A stretch of DNA of 64,000 nucleotides from Parapedobacter soli (GTDB lineage: Bacteria > Bacteroidota > Bacteroidia > Sphingobacteriales > Sphingobacteriaceae): positions 1 to 64,000 of the forward strand of contig NZ_JAMXAY010000021.1 of NCBI RefSeq assembly GCF_025460835.1, in the 5' to 3' direction. The notes beneath the pieces were generated by a model that worked only from the letters and a program-made list of their open reading frames with translations, ran no database searches and was not told the origin of the DNA. Shown here piece by piece: positions 29,801 through 38,305 of this stretch. Every line of letters begins with the position of its first letter. Positions within the stretch are counted from its first letter, which is position 1. The translations under genes were made by a program, and so were the position numbers.

Positions 29801-30012
29801 GTTACGCCCGCCATCGGATTGCCTGCCACATCTCGCACTACACCCGATACGGTGGTCTGCAATGTTGCCGAAACGTACCTTCCATAAGGCGCGGTCAGCC
29901 ATCCACCAGCCGATGTGACGGCCGGCACAACCAAGCAGCCTGAAAGCAATAGGCAGGCCAGCCGGTTGGTTTTGTTGTTGCATCGAAATGCATGCTGTAC
30001 ATGTTTAACCAT
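26854..30012 (-). CDS. SusC/RagA-like TonB-dependent transporter of PUL B
   Basis: Outer-membrane importer of 1052 residues. The N-terminus is longer than usual (MVKHVQHAFRCNNKTNRLAC before the hydrophobic segment), giving an extended signal region before the regulatory domain at VSGVVRDVAGNPMAGVTVAL. It has LDEVVVVGYGTQSRATVTGS, a plug with LRIRGVSTTGNTDVLVVVDG and VTVLKDAAAAVYGSRAANG, and a barrel ending NLGINVSF. It is the first gene after the HTCS gene of PUL B and has its own upstream repeat at 30077-30107, so it is likely activated by that HTCS, provided that the frameshifted regulator is functional. Confidence 0.96.
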   Translation of the reverse strand: MVKHVQHAFRCNNKTNRLACLLLSGCLVVPAVTSAGGWLTAPYGRYVSATLQTTVSGVVRDVAGNPMAGVTVALKQAGTTTTTDDAGRYQLTVAAEGDVIVFSFVGFFTEEITIDGTAANTQATRNVVLEEDAQALDEVVVVGYGTQSRATVTGSVSEVKGADLIKSPQPNLSNSLAGRFSGLVATNRGGEPGYDGSQLRIRGVSTTGNTDVLVVVDGVPGQVGGLERLDPNDIESVTVLKDAAAAVYGSRAANGVILVTTRKGLSGKPTVSYSFNQGFSSPTRLPSMADAATYAAIRNEIDYYSNPNGGMNQFYSEADIQKFRDGSDPDRFPNTDWQQEVLANTALQNQHSLSVSGGSDRTRYFVSAGTLMQDGLFKEGVTKYNQYNFRSNIDMDVTDRFKAGLSLAGREEKRRFPTVGAGDIFRSIYRAYPTIPARYANGMPSTGIENNNPVMMVTDAGGINNNPKLVFNGILRASYELPFLEGLMLDGFLAVDRSQESGKNFITPYLVYSHDANAGTYDPRTVGESRAQLQHFQQNTALATANIKLNYEQSFGSHNVKAFAAYEQSERTLSRIEAGRRNFPSPLTPELSQGGTALEDRTNAGLSWRESRVSFISRANYDYKQRYLLEVQLRVDGSSIFPENGRFGYFPGVSAGWRLSDEEWFNAGFINDLKIRASYGELGGDNVGANQFINNYLFNNTYTIGNNIYAGIDLAKLANPSITWEVSKKTDVGFNARLFDRFDLEFIYFNENRSDILLPRNASIPGVTGIVNPHGSDPLVPSENIGKVDNRGVEATLGYQHRGEINYGISGNITLVKSNVVFRDEAPGIPEHQRETGSPLNTYLLYRTIGIFRTAEDLNNYPHVPGAGLGDLIFEDYDQNGEITADDMVRTDLGNIPQLTFGLTFNASYRNFDISAVLAGQGKSRQYILSEAGTIGNYFNTWAENRWSPNNPEGTYPKVNERASSAISGGLYRNDFWLFNTAFVRLKNIELGYTLPESIVQRVGLGRVRVYGSGFNVFTVTGLKDFDPEGSSESGQFYPQQRIFNLGINVSF

Positions 30013-30046
30013 AATGATTACAATTTGGTTGGTTTACAATTCACTA

Positions 30047-30054
30047 CAAAACTC
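30047..30054 (-). promoter_or_regulatory. Candidate -7 box for the PUL B susC promoter
   Basis: GAGTTTTG on the minus strand matches TAnnTTTG except at the first base, the same deviation as GATATTTG before the PUL A susC. It lies about 23 bases downstream of the GGGG repeat. Low information content; supported mainly by the parallel arrangement. Confidence 0.35.
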
Positions 30055-30076
30055 CACTATCGCGAGCATATTGCGT

Positions 30077-30107
30077 GAGGGGTAAAAACGAAAATAGAGG
30101 GGGATAA
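30077..30107 (-). promoter_or_regulatory. Putative HTCS operator upstream of PUL B susC
   Basis: On the plus strand GAGGGGTAAAA (from 30077) and GAGGGGGATAA (from 30097) form a direct repeat 20 bases apart, 65-95 bases upstream of the susC ATG. The pair closely resembles the one at 18367-18398 in both sequence and spacing. Confidence 0.5.
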
Positions 30108-30127
30108 TTTTTAATTATTGCCAAAAA

Positions 30128-33100
30128 CTAGTTGGAATGCAGCGTTTCGTGAAACGGCTTACGGTATTTCTTCACAAATTCGGAGGGGTTGAGCCGGTAC
30201 AATTTGGCAAACTGCTCACGGAAGTATTTGAGATCTTTGATACCCACTTGGTACGCCACTTCATAGATGGTCGCATCGGTGGTAAGCAACAGTTGCGCCG
30301 CTTTGTGTAAACGCACTGTACGGATGAGGGCATTCGGCGTTTGCTGATTTATGTCTTTCACCCTGTTAGAAAGCGTCGCGTAAGTCATCCCGCATGCGTC
30401 AGCCAGTACCTGCACGTTAAAAGCGTCGTCGGTGAGCCGCGACTCGATAATGGATATGCATTTATCGAGCAACGCCTTATCCTCCGGCGCGATTTTCTGA
30501 TACCCCACCGCATCGGTCACGTGGTTTAGGAAATAATCGCGGAGGTTTTGGTTCCGCTGCAACAGGGCTTTCACCTTGGCTTGCAACACCCCTTTATCAA
30601 ATGGTTTAACGAGAATATCGTCTGCGCCGTTTTCGATTCCGTCGATTTGTATTTCGGTACCTTTCGTGGCGGTCATCAGCAACACGGGGATGTGTTTCCA
30701 ACTGGCGTTCTGCCTTACGGTTTGGCAGAAATGGAGGCCATTACCATCGGCCAGCATGATATCGCATACGATGATATCGGGCATTTCGTCTGCTACGATT
30801 TCCAGCGCGTCGCTTTCATTGTCGGCCAACCACACGGTATACTCGGTTTCGAATTCCGATTTGAGGTATTTCGCCAATTCAAGGTCGTCTTCAACCACCA
30901 AAATCTTCGATGTGGTGGCGGCACGTTGGATGGTCCTGGCGAGCGTATTGGAGATATGGGCGCTGGTGGCGGTATCCGTTCCGGCATCGGTGTCTATCCG
31001 ATTGGGCGGCAGCCGTATAGTAAATGTCGTGCCATGCCCCTGCCGGCTCTGATAAATAATCGTTCCACCCAGCAGCTCTACCAGCGACTTAACCAGCCAC
31101 AGGCCCACGCCAAACCCTTTGGGCAGCTGTGGATCCGCTGCCGATAAGTGGTAATACTGCTCGAATAGGCGCAGGCCCACTGTTTCGGCTACGCCACAGC
31201 CCGTATCGGTGACCGTAATTTCTAAGTGGTCCTCCTCATCCAGTTTAACCGTGGCGGTCACTCCACCCTCATCGGTAAACTTAACCGCATTGAACAGGAG
31301 GTTGAAAATAATGGTCTCCAGTTTTTCACGATCGGACCAAACGGGAAGGCGGTTGGTTGTGGCATGCAGGGAAAGGGCAATCTTTTTCTTTGCCGCTAGG
31401 TTCGTCAGGCAATCGATCACGTCGCGAATCAATTGCACCACGTCAAACTCGCTTAGCACTAAATTTTCACTGATCAGTTCGTCTTGCCGGACGGCCAATG
31501 CCTGGTCGGCCAGCCGGAGCAGCCGGGTGGTGTTGGCATGGAGCGTGCTTACGTACGGCTCCAATTGCGGTGGCGGGTTGCTGCCCAAGAGGTCTTTCAC
31601 CGGATTGAGTATCAGCGTGAGCGACGATCGAAATTCGTGCGACAGCCGGGTATAGAAATTGATTTTCAACTCGTTCCATTCCTTTTCCTTTTCACGCTCA
31701 ATCGTCGCGATGGCCAGTTCATACTTCAGTGCGGCTTTTTGGCGCCGGTATTTCCGGTAATAAAAATAGATAACAGCGGCGATGGCTAAGTAGCCCAGGT
31801 AGGCCCACCATGTGCGGTACCATGGTGGGAGCACGACAATGCGCAGGGTCCTTATGCTGTCGGGGCGCACGATCCCACCACTTTCCACACCTACGGCAAA
31901 GGTATATTCTCCGGGCGACAAATAGCGATAGGTGGCTGACCGCTGATGGCCGGCGCGGTTCCAATCGGCATCGAGTCCGGTGAGTTTATAGGCAAATTGC
32001 AATTCATCGGCATACCCGTATTCGAGCGATGAATAATAGATGGTAAACGTCGTTTGCCAAGGGCCCAAGGTGATGGAGCTCGTTTCATTCAGCGCCCGGC
32101 TGAGCATGGGTTGGTCCCGTGGTACGCCAACCTGCACGGATTGGCCGAAAATCGCCATCCCTGTAAGTGTTACCGGGCTATCGGGGGCCTTGCGGACTAC
32201 CGTCGGCGGGGAAAAATACGTTAGCCCGCCCGTACCGCCGAAAAAGAGCTGGTTGCGGCGCGTACTGAAAAGCGCCGAATTGGGGTTGAAGATTCCCGAT
32301 TGGATGCCCGATGAGTGGCCGAAGTTAAACACGAGCTTTTGTTGCCGCATGATTTTAGAAAGCCCCTTGTTGGTGCTTAGCCAGCAATTGCCGGCCTTGT
32401 CGAATTGGATACTGAAGACGGTGTTGCTCGCCAAGCCATTGTGCTCGTCGACATGGCGAACCACATGCTTTGCGTGCAGATCGTAAACCAGCAATCCCAT
32501 GCTTTCGGTAGCAATCCAAAGGTGGTTCTCTTCGGTTACATGCAACGCAAAAATCACTTCATTCTTCAACTGCTCGTAAAGTGCTTCGTGACGCGGTAGT
32601 CCAAATTGTTCCTTTTGCGGGTCGAAGAACGTGATTCCTGCGCCATACGTACCCACAATGAGGTTGCCGTCGTGGTCTTCGGCCACTGCCCGGATGTCAT
32701 TCGCGGGGATGTTGCTATTGGTTTGCAGGTAGCGGGTGAATCGGCCCGTGTTCTCATTAAGGCGGTTGAGACCACCGCCGTTCGTACCGATCCACAGCTG
32801 CCCCCGGTGGTCTTCGAATACTACACGGACATCGTTCCCGCCGGAAAACCCTTCCACAGTGGCGTCGAAGCGATAGGCAAGAAAGTCGTCTGTTTTGGGC
32901 CGGTACTGCAGCAGGCCGCCTTTGTACGTACCGAACCAGATCCGGTTCCGTCGGTCGCGATAGGCATACAGCAGGGCGTTATCGGTTAAGCAACCTTCGT
33001 GGCTACATGCCGTATAATGTTTCACCAATCGGTTTTGGGCATCGAATTTAAACAGGCCATGGCCGTCTGTACCCACGAACAGGTTCCCCTGTCTATCTTC

Positions 33101-33556
33101 GGCTAAACCATAATACCGGATGTTGGGGAAGTTAGCAGGCCAGGAGGCCCCGGCGCCAAATTGGGCAAAGTTGTACTTGGGTTTGGCGGTTAGAAAAAGG
33201 CCGTCGCCTGATGTGCCTACCCATACGTTGCCGTCGTGGTCTATGAATAGCGCCGGCACCGAACGTTCGGTCAGTGCCACTTTGTAGTTGGCATCTGCGA
33301 TCAGCGGGATAGACACCAAGTTAAGTGCCGGGTCGGTAGTCATACGGAAGCGGTACACACCGCCGTCTTCCATACCCACATAGAGCTGGTCATTTCCATC
33401 GGTTACCAGCGAAAGAAACCGATTGCTGGGCAGGTTGAGCTGATCGGCTGGAACCAACGGTGTTTTGCCGTATGCCGATCGTAAACCAGCAGCCCGTTGT
33501 CGGTAGCCACCCATACCCGGTTGGCTATATCTTCGTAAATGTGGTGCACACGGCAA
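30128..33556 (-). CDS. HTCS of PUL B, C-terminal portion after a frameshift
   Basis: Main part of a hybrid two-component protein split from its N-terminus (33403-34239) by a frameshift near 33450. Homology begins at VPADQLNLPSNRF; the first 30 or so residues of this frame (MPCAPHLRRYS and on) are out-of-frame noise, so the nominal start at 33556 is not a real one. It holds the remaining propeller repeats, a Y_Y_Y domain, a membrane helix after LPPWYRTWWAY, a kinase (His at 31637-31639 in RLSHEFRSSLTLI), a receiver (ILVVEDD, VCDIMLADG, LVKPFD) and an AraC HTH (VQVLADACGMTYATLSNRVK). The kinase H box reads HEFRSS where HEFRTP is usual. Joined, the two parts give about 1370 residues, matching the PUL A regulator. 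Whether a full protein is made is unknown. Confidence 0.85.
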   Translation of the reverse strand: MPCAPHLRRYSQPGMGGYRQRAAGLRSAYGKTPLVPADQLNLPSNRFLSLVTDGNDQLYVGMEDGGVYRFRMTTDPALNLVSIPLIADANYKVALTERSVPALFIDHDGNVWVGTSGDGLFLTAKPKYNFAQFGAGASWPANFPNIRYYGLAEDRQGNLFVGTDGHGLFKFDAQNRLVKHYTACSHEGCLTDNALLYAYRDRRNRIWFGTYKGGLLQYRPKTDDFLAYRFDATVEGFSGGNDVRVVFEDHRGQLWIGTNGGGLNRLNENTGRFTRYLQTNSNIPANDIRAVAEDHDGNLIVGTYGAGITFFDPQKEQFGLPRHEALYEQLKNEVIFALHVTEENHLWIATESMGLLVYDLHAKHVVRHVDEHNGLASNTVFSIQFDKAGNCWLSTNKGLSKIMRQQKLVFNFGHSSGIQSGIFNPNSALFSTRRNQLFFGGTGGLTYFSPPTVVRKAPDSPVTLTGMAIFGQSVQVGVPRDQPMLSRALNETSSITLGPWQTTFTIYYSSLEYGYADELQFAYKLTGLDADWNRAGHQRSATYRYLSPGEYTFAVGVESGGIVRPDSIRTLRIVVLPPWYRTWWAYLGYLAIAAVIYFYYRKYRRQKAALKYELAIATIEREKEKEWNELKINFYTRLSHEFRSSLTLILNPVKDLLGSNPPPQLEPYVSTLHANTTRLLRLADQALAVRQDELISENLVLSEFDVVQLIRDVIDCLTNLAAKKKIALSLHATTNRLPVWSDREKLETIIFNLLFNAVKFTDEGGVTATVKLDEEDHLEITVTDTGCGVAETVGLRLFEQYYHLSAADPQLPKGFGVGLWLVKSLVELLGGTIIYQSRQGHGTTFTIRLPPNRIDTDAGTDTATSAHISNTLARTIQRAATTSKILVVEDDLELAKYLKSEFETEYTVWLADNESDALEIVADEMPDIIVCDIMLADGNGLHFCQTVRQNASWKHIPVLLMTATKGTEIQIDGIENGADDILVKPFDKGVLQAKVKALLQRNQNLRDYFLNHVTDAVGYQKIAPEDKALLDKCISIIESRLTDDAFNVQVLADACGMTYATLSNRVKDINQQTPNALIRTVRLHKAAQLLLTTDATIYEVAYQVGIKDLKYFREQFAKLYRLNPSEFVKKYRKPFHETLHSN

Positions 33557-34239
33557 TACCGGTTTTCCTGTTGGAGTATCGATAGGTGGCTATCCAGCAC
33601 CAATGCACCATTACGCATGGCAAATACCTGCACCCCGTTATCCTGCGTACCCACCCACAGGTGTCCCTCCCCATCGTCGTACACACGGGTAACCATGTTT
33701 GAGCTGAGCCCGGACAAATTTTCGATAGTATACCGAAAGAAATCACCAGTGGCCGTGTCGAACCGGTAGAAGCCGCGTCCGTTTGACGAAATCCAGAGTT
33801 CATTGTTGTTGGTCGACCGGCTTACCGAGCTCACATCCGACTTCAGTCGACTATCACGGGTTGATGCTACTTCGAAGTGGGTAAACGACTCGCTGGATAC
33901 GTCGTATTTACTGATACCGTTCCGTGAGGTGACCCACAGGTTGCCCTGCGTGTCGGCGTAAAGCTGTGCGATATAGTTTCCCGCTAGCCCCTGCGGGGAA
34001 TGGACGTCGTACTTGATGTTACGAAATGTTTTGCCGTCGAACCGACTAAGCCCATCTTCGGTGGCTACCCAGATGAAACCGGCACGGTCTTGTGCGATGC
34101 TGTTGACGTTATCAAAGATCAGCCCCTCTTGACTAGTGTAATGGTGCGGGATGAGCGCAGACGGCTGAACCGCTTTGCCGTGGGCAGCAAGCAGGATAAT
34201 CAAGAAAAAGGCAAGCGCACTAACGAATTTCCCCCACAT
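33403..34239 (-). CDS. HTCS of PUL B, N-terminal fragment before the frameshift
   Basis: The 278-residue N-terminal piece of the PUL B hybrid regulator. It has a signal segment (MWGKFVSALAFFLIILLAAHG) and the first propeller repeats (FIWVATEDGLSRFDGKTF, NLWVTSRNGISKYDV, HLWVGTQDNGVQVF, RVWVATDNGLLVYDRHTAKH). True homology ends at HRWF; the following QPISSTCPAIGFFRW is read out of frame to a stop. A single missing base at 33446-33456 would give HRWFPADQLNLPSNRF and restore one protein. The fragment alone could only be an exported partial propeller. It has a well-formed promoter at 34257-34286. Confidence 0.85.
   Translation of the reverse strand: MWGKFVSALAFFLIILLAAHGKAVQPSALIPHHYTSQEGLIFDNVNSIAQDRAGFIWVATEDGLSRFDGKTFRNIKYDVHSPQGLAGNYIAQLYADTQGNLWVTSRNGISKYDVSSESFTHFEVASTRDSRLKSDVSSVSRSTNNNELWISSNGRGFYRFDTATGDFFRYTIENLSGLSSNMVTRVYDDGEGHLWVGTQDNGVQVFAMRNGALVLDSHLSILQQENRYCRVHHIYEDIANRVWVATDNGLLVYDRHTAKHRWFQPISSTCPAIGFFRW
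33446..33456 (-). other. Frameshift junction in the PUL B HTCS gene
   Basis: The minus strand reads TGGTTCCAGCC. The upstream frame gives W-F-Q-P and then nonsense; the downstream homologous frame gives P-A-D-Q-L. One base added between TGG and CCA (for example TGG TTT CCA) joins the frames into a normal propeller repeat, so one base has been lost here or missed in sequencing. Confidence 0.8.
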
Positions 34240-34256
34240 GGGTAAGTTTTTACCAG

Positions 34257-34286
34257 CAAACTTAGTTAAAATACCCTTACGGTCAA
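34257..34286 (-). promoter_or_regulatory. Promoter of the PUL B HTCS gene
   Basis: TAAGTTTG (34264-34257, minus strand) matches TAnnTTTG exactly, with TTG (34286-34284) 19 bases upstream as the -33 element. This is the best-formed promoter in the window. Transcription would start about 10 bases before the ATG at 34239, giving a very short leader. Confidence 0.6.
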
Positions 34287-34336
34287 TTCAAATTCCGATA
34301 TTCGCGATATTCATTGGGGAAGATAAAATCTATAAA

Positions 34337-34349
34337 AAATCCAGGATTT
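34337..34349 (-). terminator. Weak candidate terminator after PUL C
   Basis: AAATCC/GGATTT around a one-base centre (effectively five pairs with a three-base loop), followed on the minus strand by TTTATAG. It lies about 30 bases after the stop of the last PUL C gene, the right place for operon termination, but the stem is short. Confidence 0.3.
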
Positions 34350-34378
34350 CATTGCGGGCGGAAGTTAACTCGGTCGTA

Positions 34379-36841
34379 TCACGGTATCGTTAAAAAAGCG
34401 GGTTGGACATTCTCGCAGGCAACCGCCACCACACAGGGCTGTGAGCCTGTAGCCACTGTTATCATCGCCCGGCCGTTGTACAGCTGAACTTTATTGGACC
34501 CATCGGATGTGCCGAGGTGATCCAGCAAATGCCCTGGCCCCGCCAATGAAAAACGAACGTAGTCGTCGGCATCCAAGCAACGCACTCCGTTGCTATCCAC
34601 CAATTCGGCTAAGACGGTAACCGTCTCATCGACACGCGTCACCGTTTGTAGTAATAGCTTGGATGGTTCTCCCCAAACGTCGGTTTGGTACTGTTGTACC
34701 AGTGAGTCTTGCACCCTTACGCCATCTTTCCACGCAGATACCGTCAAGGTATTGATCCCTTCATTGAAATTCACGTTCCAGCGCAGTCCGGCGGCAGGGA
34801 AATCCTGGCTGTTTCGTTTCCGTACACCTTGGCTCACGCCATTCAGAAACAATTCTGCCTCATCGCAGTTGGAGTAAACTTTCACCTGCTTCTGCTCGTT
34901 TGCAAATCCCCATCGAATCGGCCAGGTATGTCCATAGATCCGGACCATCGGCTTCTCGGTCCAATAGGATTGGAAAACATAGTAGGCTTCCTTTTTTTCC
35001 AGGTTGCGCTCCACTACTCCCTTTTGATTCACGTAAGGTACCGGGTTGTCGGGCCGAAGCGGTGTGGAGAAATCCTTGAAGGGCCAATAGGCCGTTCCCG
35101 TGAGCCATGGCATCGTTTCCTGTTCTTTCAGATGCCAGTCAATGAGGTTACAGATATAGCTTTCACTCCAATTACCGTCTTTTGATGCACGGGCAGCACC
35201 GCCGAACAATGAAGCATCGCCGAGCCGTTCGTCGGCGCTGTTCCCCGAGGCAATCGCTTCCAAGCCGTTATCTGGATTTTCTGCGTGGCGGCGCGCATGG
35301 CTATCACCACCCCATTCCACGTGCAGGAAATGAGGAACCCGTTCAAACTCCTTACGCGAAACATGCTTGTAGTCGGTATATATGCCGCGATACCAGCCCG
35401 CCCATATCGATGGCGAATAGACGTCTACGATATCCTTGCAGAAATCACATCGCCGGATGGCCGTCTTTCGACTCGGGTCTAGGCGGTGCGAAAGGTCATT
35501 CAACTCGTTCATAAACTCGCGTATTGCCTCCTGTTCGAATACCGTAAAGTCGCCCGGCCAATCGTTCTCGTTGCCTACCCCCCAAATAATAACGGATGGG
35601 TGGTTGTAATGCTGTTCGATCATGTTGGTGAGCATTCGCTTTGCTTGCCGCTGGTAGGCATCGCCCCCTAAGCCGCCACGGCACCAGGGAATCTCCTCCC
35701 AAACCAGGATACCCAAGCTATCACAGGCATTCAAAACGATGCGCGATTGCTGGTAGTGCCCCAATCGGATAAAATTGACGCCCATCGCTTTCATCATCAC
35801 CATCTCTTCCAGTATCTGCTCGTCGGTCATCGCCGCACCCACACCGGCATGGTCTTCATGGCGGTGGGTTCCCCTGAGCAGCAAGCGCTTTCCATTCAAC
35901 TTAAAGGGCCCCTTATCAACAAATTGAAAATATCGGAAGCCAATCTTTTGCTGATGTGTATAGTTGATATTGTCCGCTATTACCTGGACAGTCAACGCAT
36001 ATAACTGTGGGCTATCTGGGTGCCAAAGGGTTGGCATAGCTACCGTTAGCTCACCGATTTCCTGATCTGTGCTGCCAAGTTCAACCAACTGCCGCAGCGA
36101 TGCTACCTCCTGCCCCCCGTGGTCCGATAGCCGTACGTTCACCGTTGCTTGCCGCAACCCATCGGGGTTACGGAACCGTGTGCGGATTTTTACAGTACCT
36201 CGGCGCCCCCCTTCGTCAACAGCGGCATCTGCGAATACCTTGTCGATAGCTAGCTGTGGTGTGTAGACCAGATTGACGTGGCGGTATAGACCACCATAAA
36301 CATTGAAATCGGACATGTCGGAAGGTATAAGTTCCAAATCGCGTGAGTTGTCCGTACGGATGCTCACTGGGATTTTTCCTTTAAACTGCTCCTTATATAC
36401 CGAAGTTGCTTTAAACGCGTCAACCGCCGCTGTAATATCGACCGTCCATTCGTCATAACCGCCAACGTGTTCGCCAACTTTGGTAGTATAGATGTAAACT
36501 TCGGTTTTCTGGCCTGCCCCTTCAAAATGCAGTAAAACACGGCCGTTTTCATATGGGTTGTGCAGCCTTAGTTGTGTTCGATACCATGCCGGACCTTGGT
36601 AGTAGTTCACATCAGGATCGACCGCATCGAGCGCGTTGTAGCAATGAGGGAGTATAACCGTACTCCAGATGGGAACCGATTCGGGGCTTCCCGGGTTAAA
36701 GGGTCTCACGGCTTCCCATACACCTCCCAAATCGTGCTTTACAAACTCCCAGTCCGTAGTGAGGCGGCGTGACTCCTGCGCGTACGCTGATAAAATCGCT
36801 ACAATAAGAAAGTAACTGATTACAAATTTTCTAACTAACAT
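34379..36841 (-). CDS. Glycoside hydrolase family 2 enzyme of PUL C
   Basis: A secreted retaining exo-glycosidase of 820 residues, likely a beta-galactosidase, with a signal peptide ending AYAQ. Order: sugar-binding domain (VILPHCYNALD, YYQGPAWYRTQL), Ig-like domain, TIM barrel with acid/base E425 in VGNENDWP and nucleophile E509 in HVEWGGDS, then a DUF4982-like module (VYSNCDEAELFLNGVSQG) and a C-terminal Ig-like domain. The opening of the barrel has GTHRHEDHAG, typical of family 2. It is the last gene of the PUL C operon, 10 bases after the GH29 gene. It is not a close copy of the PUL B GH2. beta-Glucuronidase or other GH2 activity cannot be excluded. Confidence 0.92.
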   Translation of the reverse strand: MLVRKFVISYFLIVAILSAYAQESRRLTTDWEFVKHDLGGVWEAVRPFNPGSPESVPIWSTVILPHCYNALDAVDPDVNYYQGPAWYRTQLRLHNPYENGRVLLHFEGAGQKTEVYIYTTKVGEHVGGYDEWTVDITAAVDAFKATSVYKEQFKGKIPVSIRTDNSRDLELIPSDMSDFNVYGGLYRHVNLVYTPQLAIDKVFADAAVDEGGRRGTVKIRTRFRNPDGLRQATVNVRLSDHGGQEVASLRQLVELGSTDQEIGELTVAMPTLWHPDSPQLYALTVQVIADNINYTHQQKIGFRYFQFVDKGPFKLNGKRLLLRGTHRHEDHAGVGAAMTDEQILEEMVMMKAMGVNFIRLGHYQQSRIVLNACDSLGILVWEEIPWCRGGLGGDAYQRQAKRMLTNMIEQHYNHPSVIIWGVGNENDWPGDFTVFEQEAIREFMNELNDLSHRLDPSRKTAIRRCDFCKDIVDVYSPSIWAGWYRGIYTDYKHVSRKEFERVPHFLHVEWGGDSHARRHAENPDNGLEAIASGNSADERLGDASLFGGAARASKDGNWSESYICNLIDWHLKEQETMPWLTGTAYWPFKDFSTPLRPDNPVPYVNQKGVVERNLEKKEAYYVFQSYWTEKPMVRIYGHTWPIRWGFANEQKQVKVYSNCDEAELFLNGVSQGVRKRNSQDFPAAGLRWNVNFNEGINTLTVSAWKDGVRVQDSLVQQYQTDVWGEPSKLLLQTVTRVDETVTVLAELVDSNGVRCLDADDYVRFSLAGPGHLLDHLGTSDGSNKVQLYNGRAMITVATGSQPCVVAVACENVQPAFLTIP

Positions 36842-36851
36842 GCTGTACGTT

Positions 36852-38303
36852 TTACTCGGTATCTAAGGCTCCTGTTTTCATTTCCTTCCCTTGGGGAATC
36901 GTCCGTTGGTTGGCAACTTCACCACGTACCGTGAGCTTGATCACGCTGGCGTCGCTGTCAGGTGCCTGCACAGGTGTGAAAAGGTGCACCCCGTCACCCA
37001 TTTGCTTATAACGCATGGGAATATCGCTCCCCAGTAGCTCGGCGGCGAGCACCCGGTTCGTCAGCCCCGGCAACGTAAGCTGCTGGTCGGTCGGCCAATC
37101 GAATACGTGGAGGTAGAGGATGGTTTGGTCATCGTCTTTCTTTGAGGTACACCGGCCCCAATCCATCGGCAGGAGGGGGCTTATTTGCGTGCCGTAAATC
37201 GACTCTCCGTTCACCTCCATCCATTGGCCTATCTGTTGCAACCGTTCCACACTTTCAGCCGGCAATGTTCCATCTTCTTTTGGTCCGATATTCAGTAGAT
37301 AGTTTCCCCCTTTAGAGGCAATGTCAATCAGGTTGCGGATGAGGGTCCGTGCTGACTTCCAATTATGATCCCAGCTCTTGTACCCCCATGAGCCGTTCAT
37401 GGTCATACAGGTTTCCCAGTCGCGACCATCCAATTCGTCAGGATCGGGTATTTTTTGCTCGGGCGTACCGGTATCGCCCGGAAAATTAGGGCGCTTCAAC
37501 CGATCGTTGGTAATGATATGGGGCTGCAACGTCAGCAATTGCTGGTAACTGATTGCCTGTTCGTCGGTAATACCCATCGGTGTATCCCACCACAGGACTG
37601 CGATATCGCCGTAGTTTGTCAGCAACTCCTTCACCTGCGGTAGCCCCACGTCGTTCACATATTGGTCAAACGTTTTGGTTTGCTGCATCGGGTCCCAATG
37701 CCCGCCGTTGGCTTTGGTGTAGGCATCGATCGCGGCACTATCGGGATTTGGCCATCCCTCTGCCATGACCTTCCTGGCGGTAGCGCCGCCGGGATTATTC
37801 CAGTCTTGGGACTGCGAATAGTAAAACCCGAGCTTGATACCGTGCTTCCTGCAGGCCTCGGCCAGCGGCGCCAGGAGATCCTTTCCATACACCGTGGCAT
37901 CCACGATATCCCAGGTGCTCGCTTTCGTGTCAAATAGTGCAAACCCGTCATGGTGTTTGGCGGTGATGATCAGGTATTTCATGCCCGCGGCTTTGGCCAA
38001 CTGCACCCAATAGTCCGGGTCGTAGTGGATTGGGTTAAAGCTTTTTGCACGCTCTTGATATTCGAGCATCGGAATTTTGCTCCGGTTCATGATCCATTCG
38101 GCACCACCACGTGCCTGCCGGTGCCCATGGTACACGCCCCCCCACTGGGAATATACACCCCAATGAATAAACATGCCAAATCGGGCTTCCCGCCACCATT
38201 TCATGCGTTCATCCTTCGATAGTTCGTTTGACTGCGCTATTGCAGCGGTATTTGCTAATAGCGTCAGGAACAATAGGCTCCCTACTATGCATTTTATCTT
38301 CAT
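36852..38303 (-). CDS. Glycoside hydrolase family 29 alpha-L-fucosidase
   Basis: A secreted retaining alpha-L-fucosidase of 483 residues with a signal peptide ending AIAQ. The family hallmarks are WWREARFGMFIHWGVYSQWG at the N-terminus, the AKHHDGFALFDTKAS motif, and the nucleophile D240 in IAVLWWDTPMG. A C-terminal beta-sandwich (about 370-470) follows the TIM barrel. It lies two bases after the GH95 gene and 10 bases before the GH2 gene, so the three probably act in sequence: removing terminal fucose (or L-galactose) and then beta-galactose. Linkage preference (alpha-1,2 versus 1,3/1,4) cannot be decided here. Confidence 0.94.
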   Translation of the reverse strand: MKIKCIVGSLLFLTLLANTAAIAQSNELSKDERMKWWREARFGMFIHWGVYSQWGGVYHGHRQARGGAEWIMNRSKIPMLEYQERAKSFNPIHYDPDYWVQLAKAAGMKYLIITAKHHDGFALFDTKASTWDIVDATVYGKDLLAPLAEACRKHGIKLGFYYSQSQDWNNPGGATARKVMAEGWPNPDSAAIDAYTKANGGHWDPMQQTKTFDQYVNDVGLPQVKELLTNYGDIAVLWWDTPMGITDEQAISYQQLLTLQPHIITNDRLKRPNFPGDTGTPEQKIPDPDELDGRDWETCMTMNGSWGYKSWDHNWKSARTLIRNLIDIASKGGNYLLNIGPKEDGTLPAESVERLQQIGQWMEVNGESIYGTQISPLLPMDWGRCTSKKDDDQTILYLHVFDWPTDQQLTLPGLTNRVLAAELLGSDIPMRYKQMGDGVHLFTPVQAPDSDASVIKLTVRGEVANQRTIPQGKEMKTGALDTE

Positions 38304-38305
38304 CG

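Noticed and set aside
34241-34254. GGTAA/TTACC hairpin beside the PUL B HTCS start
   Set aside because: Only five pairs, and within the short leader of a good promoter; not enough to call an operator or attenuator.
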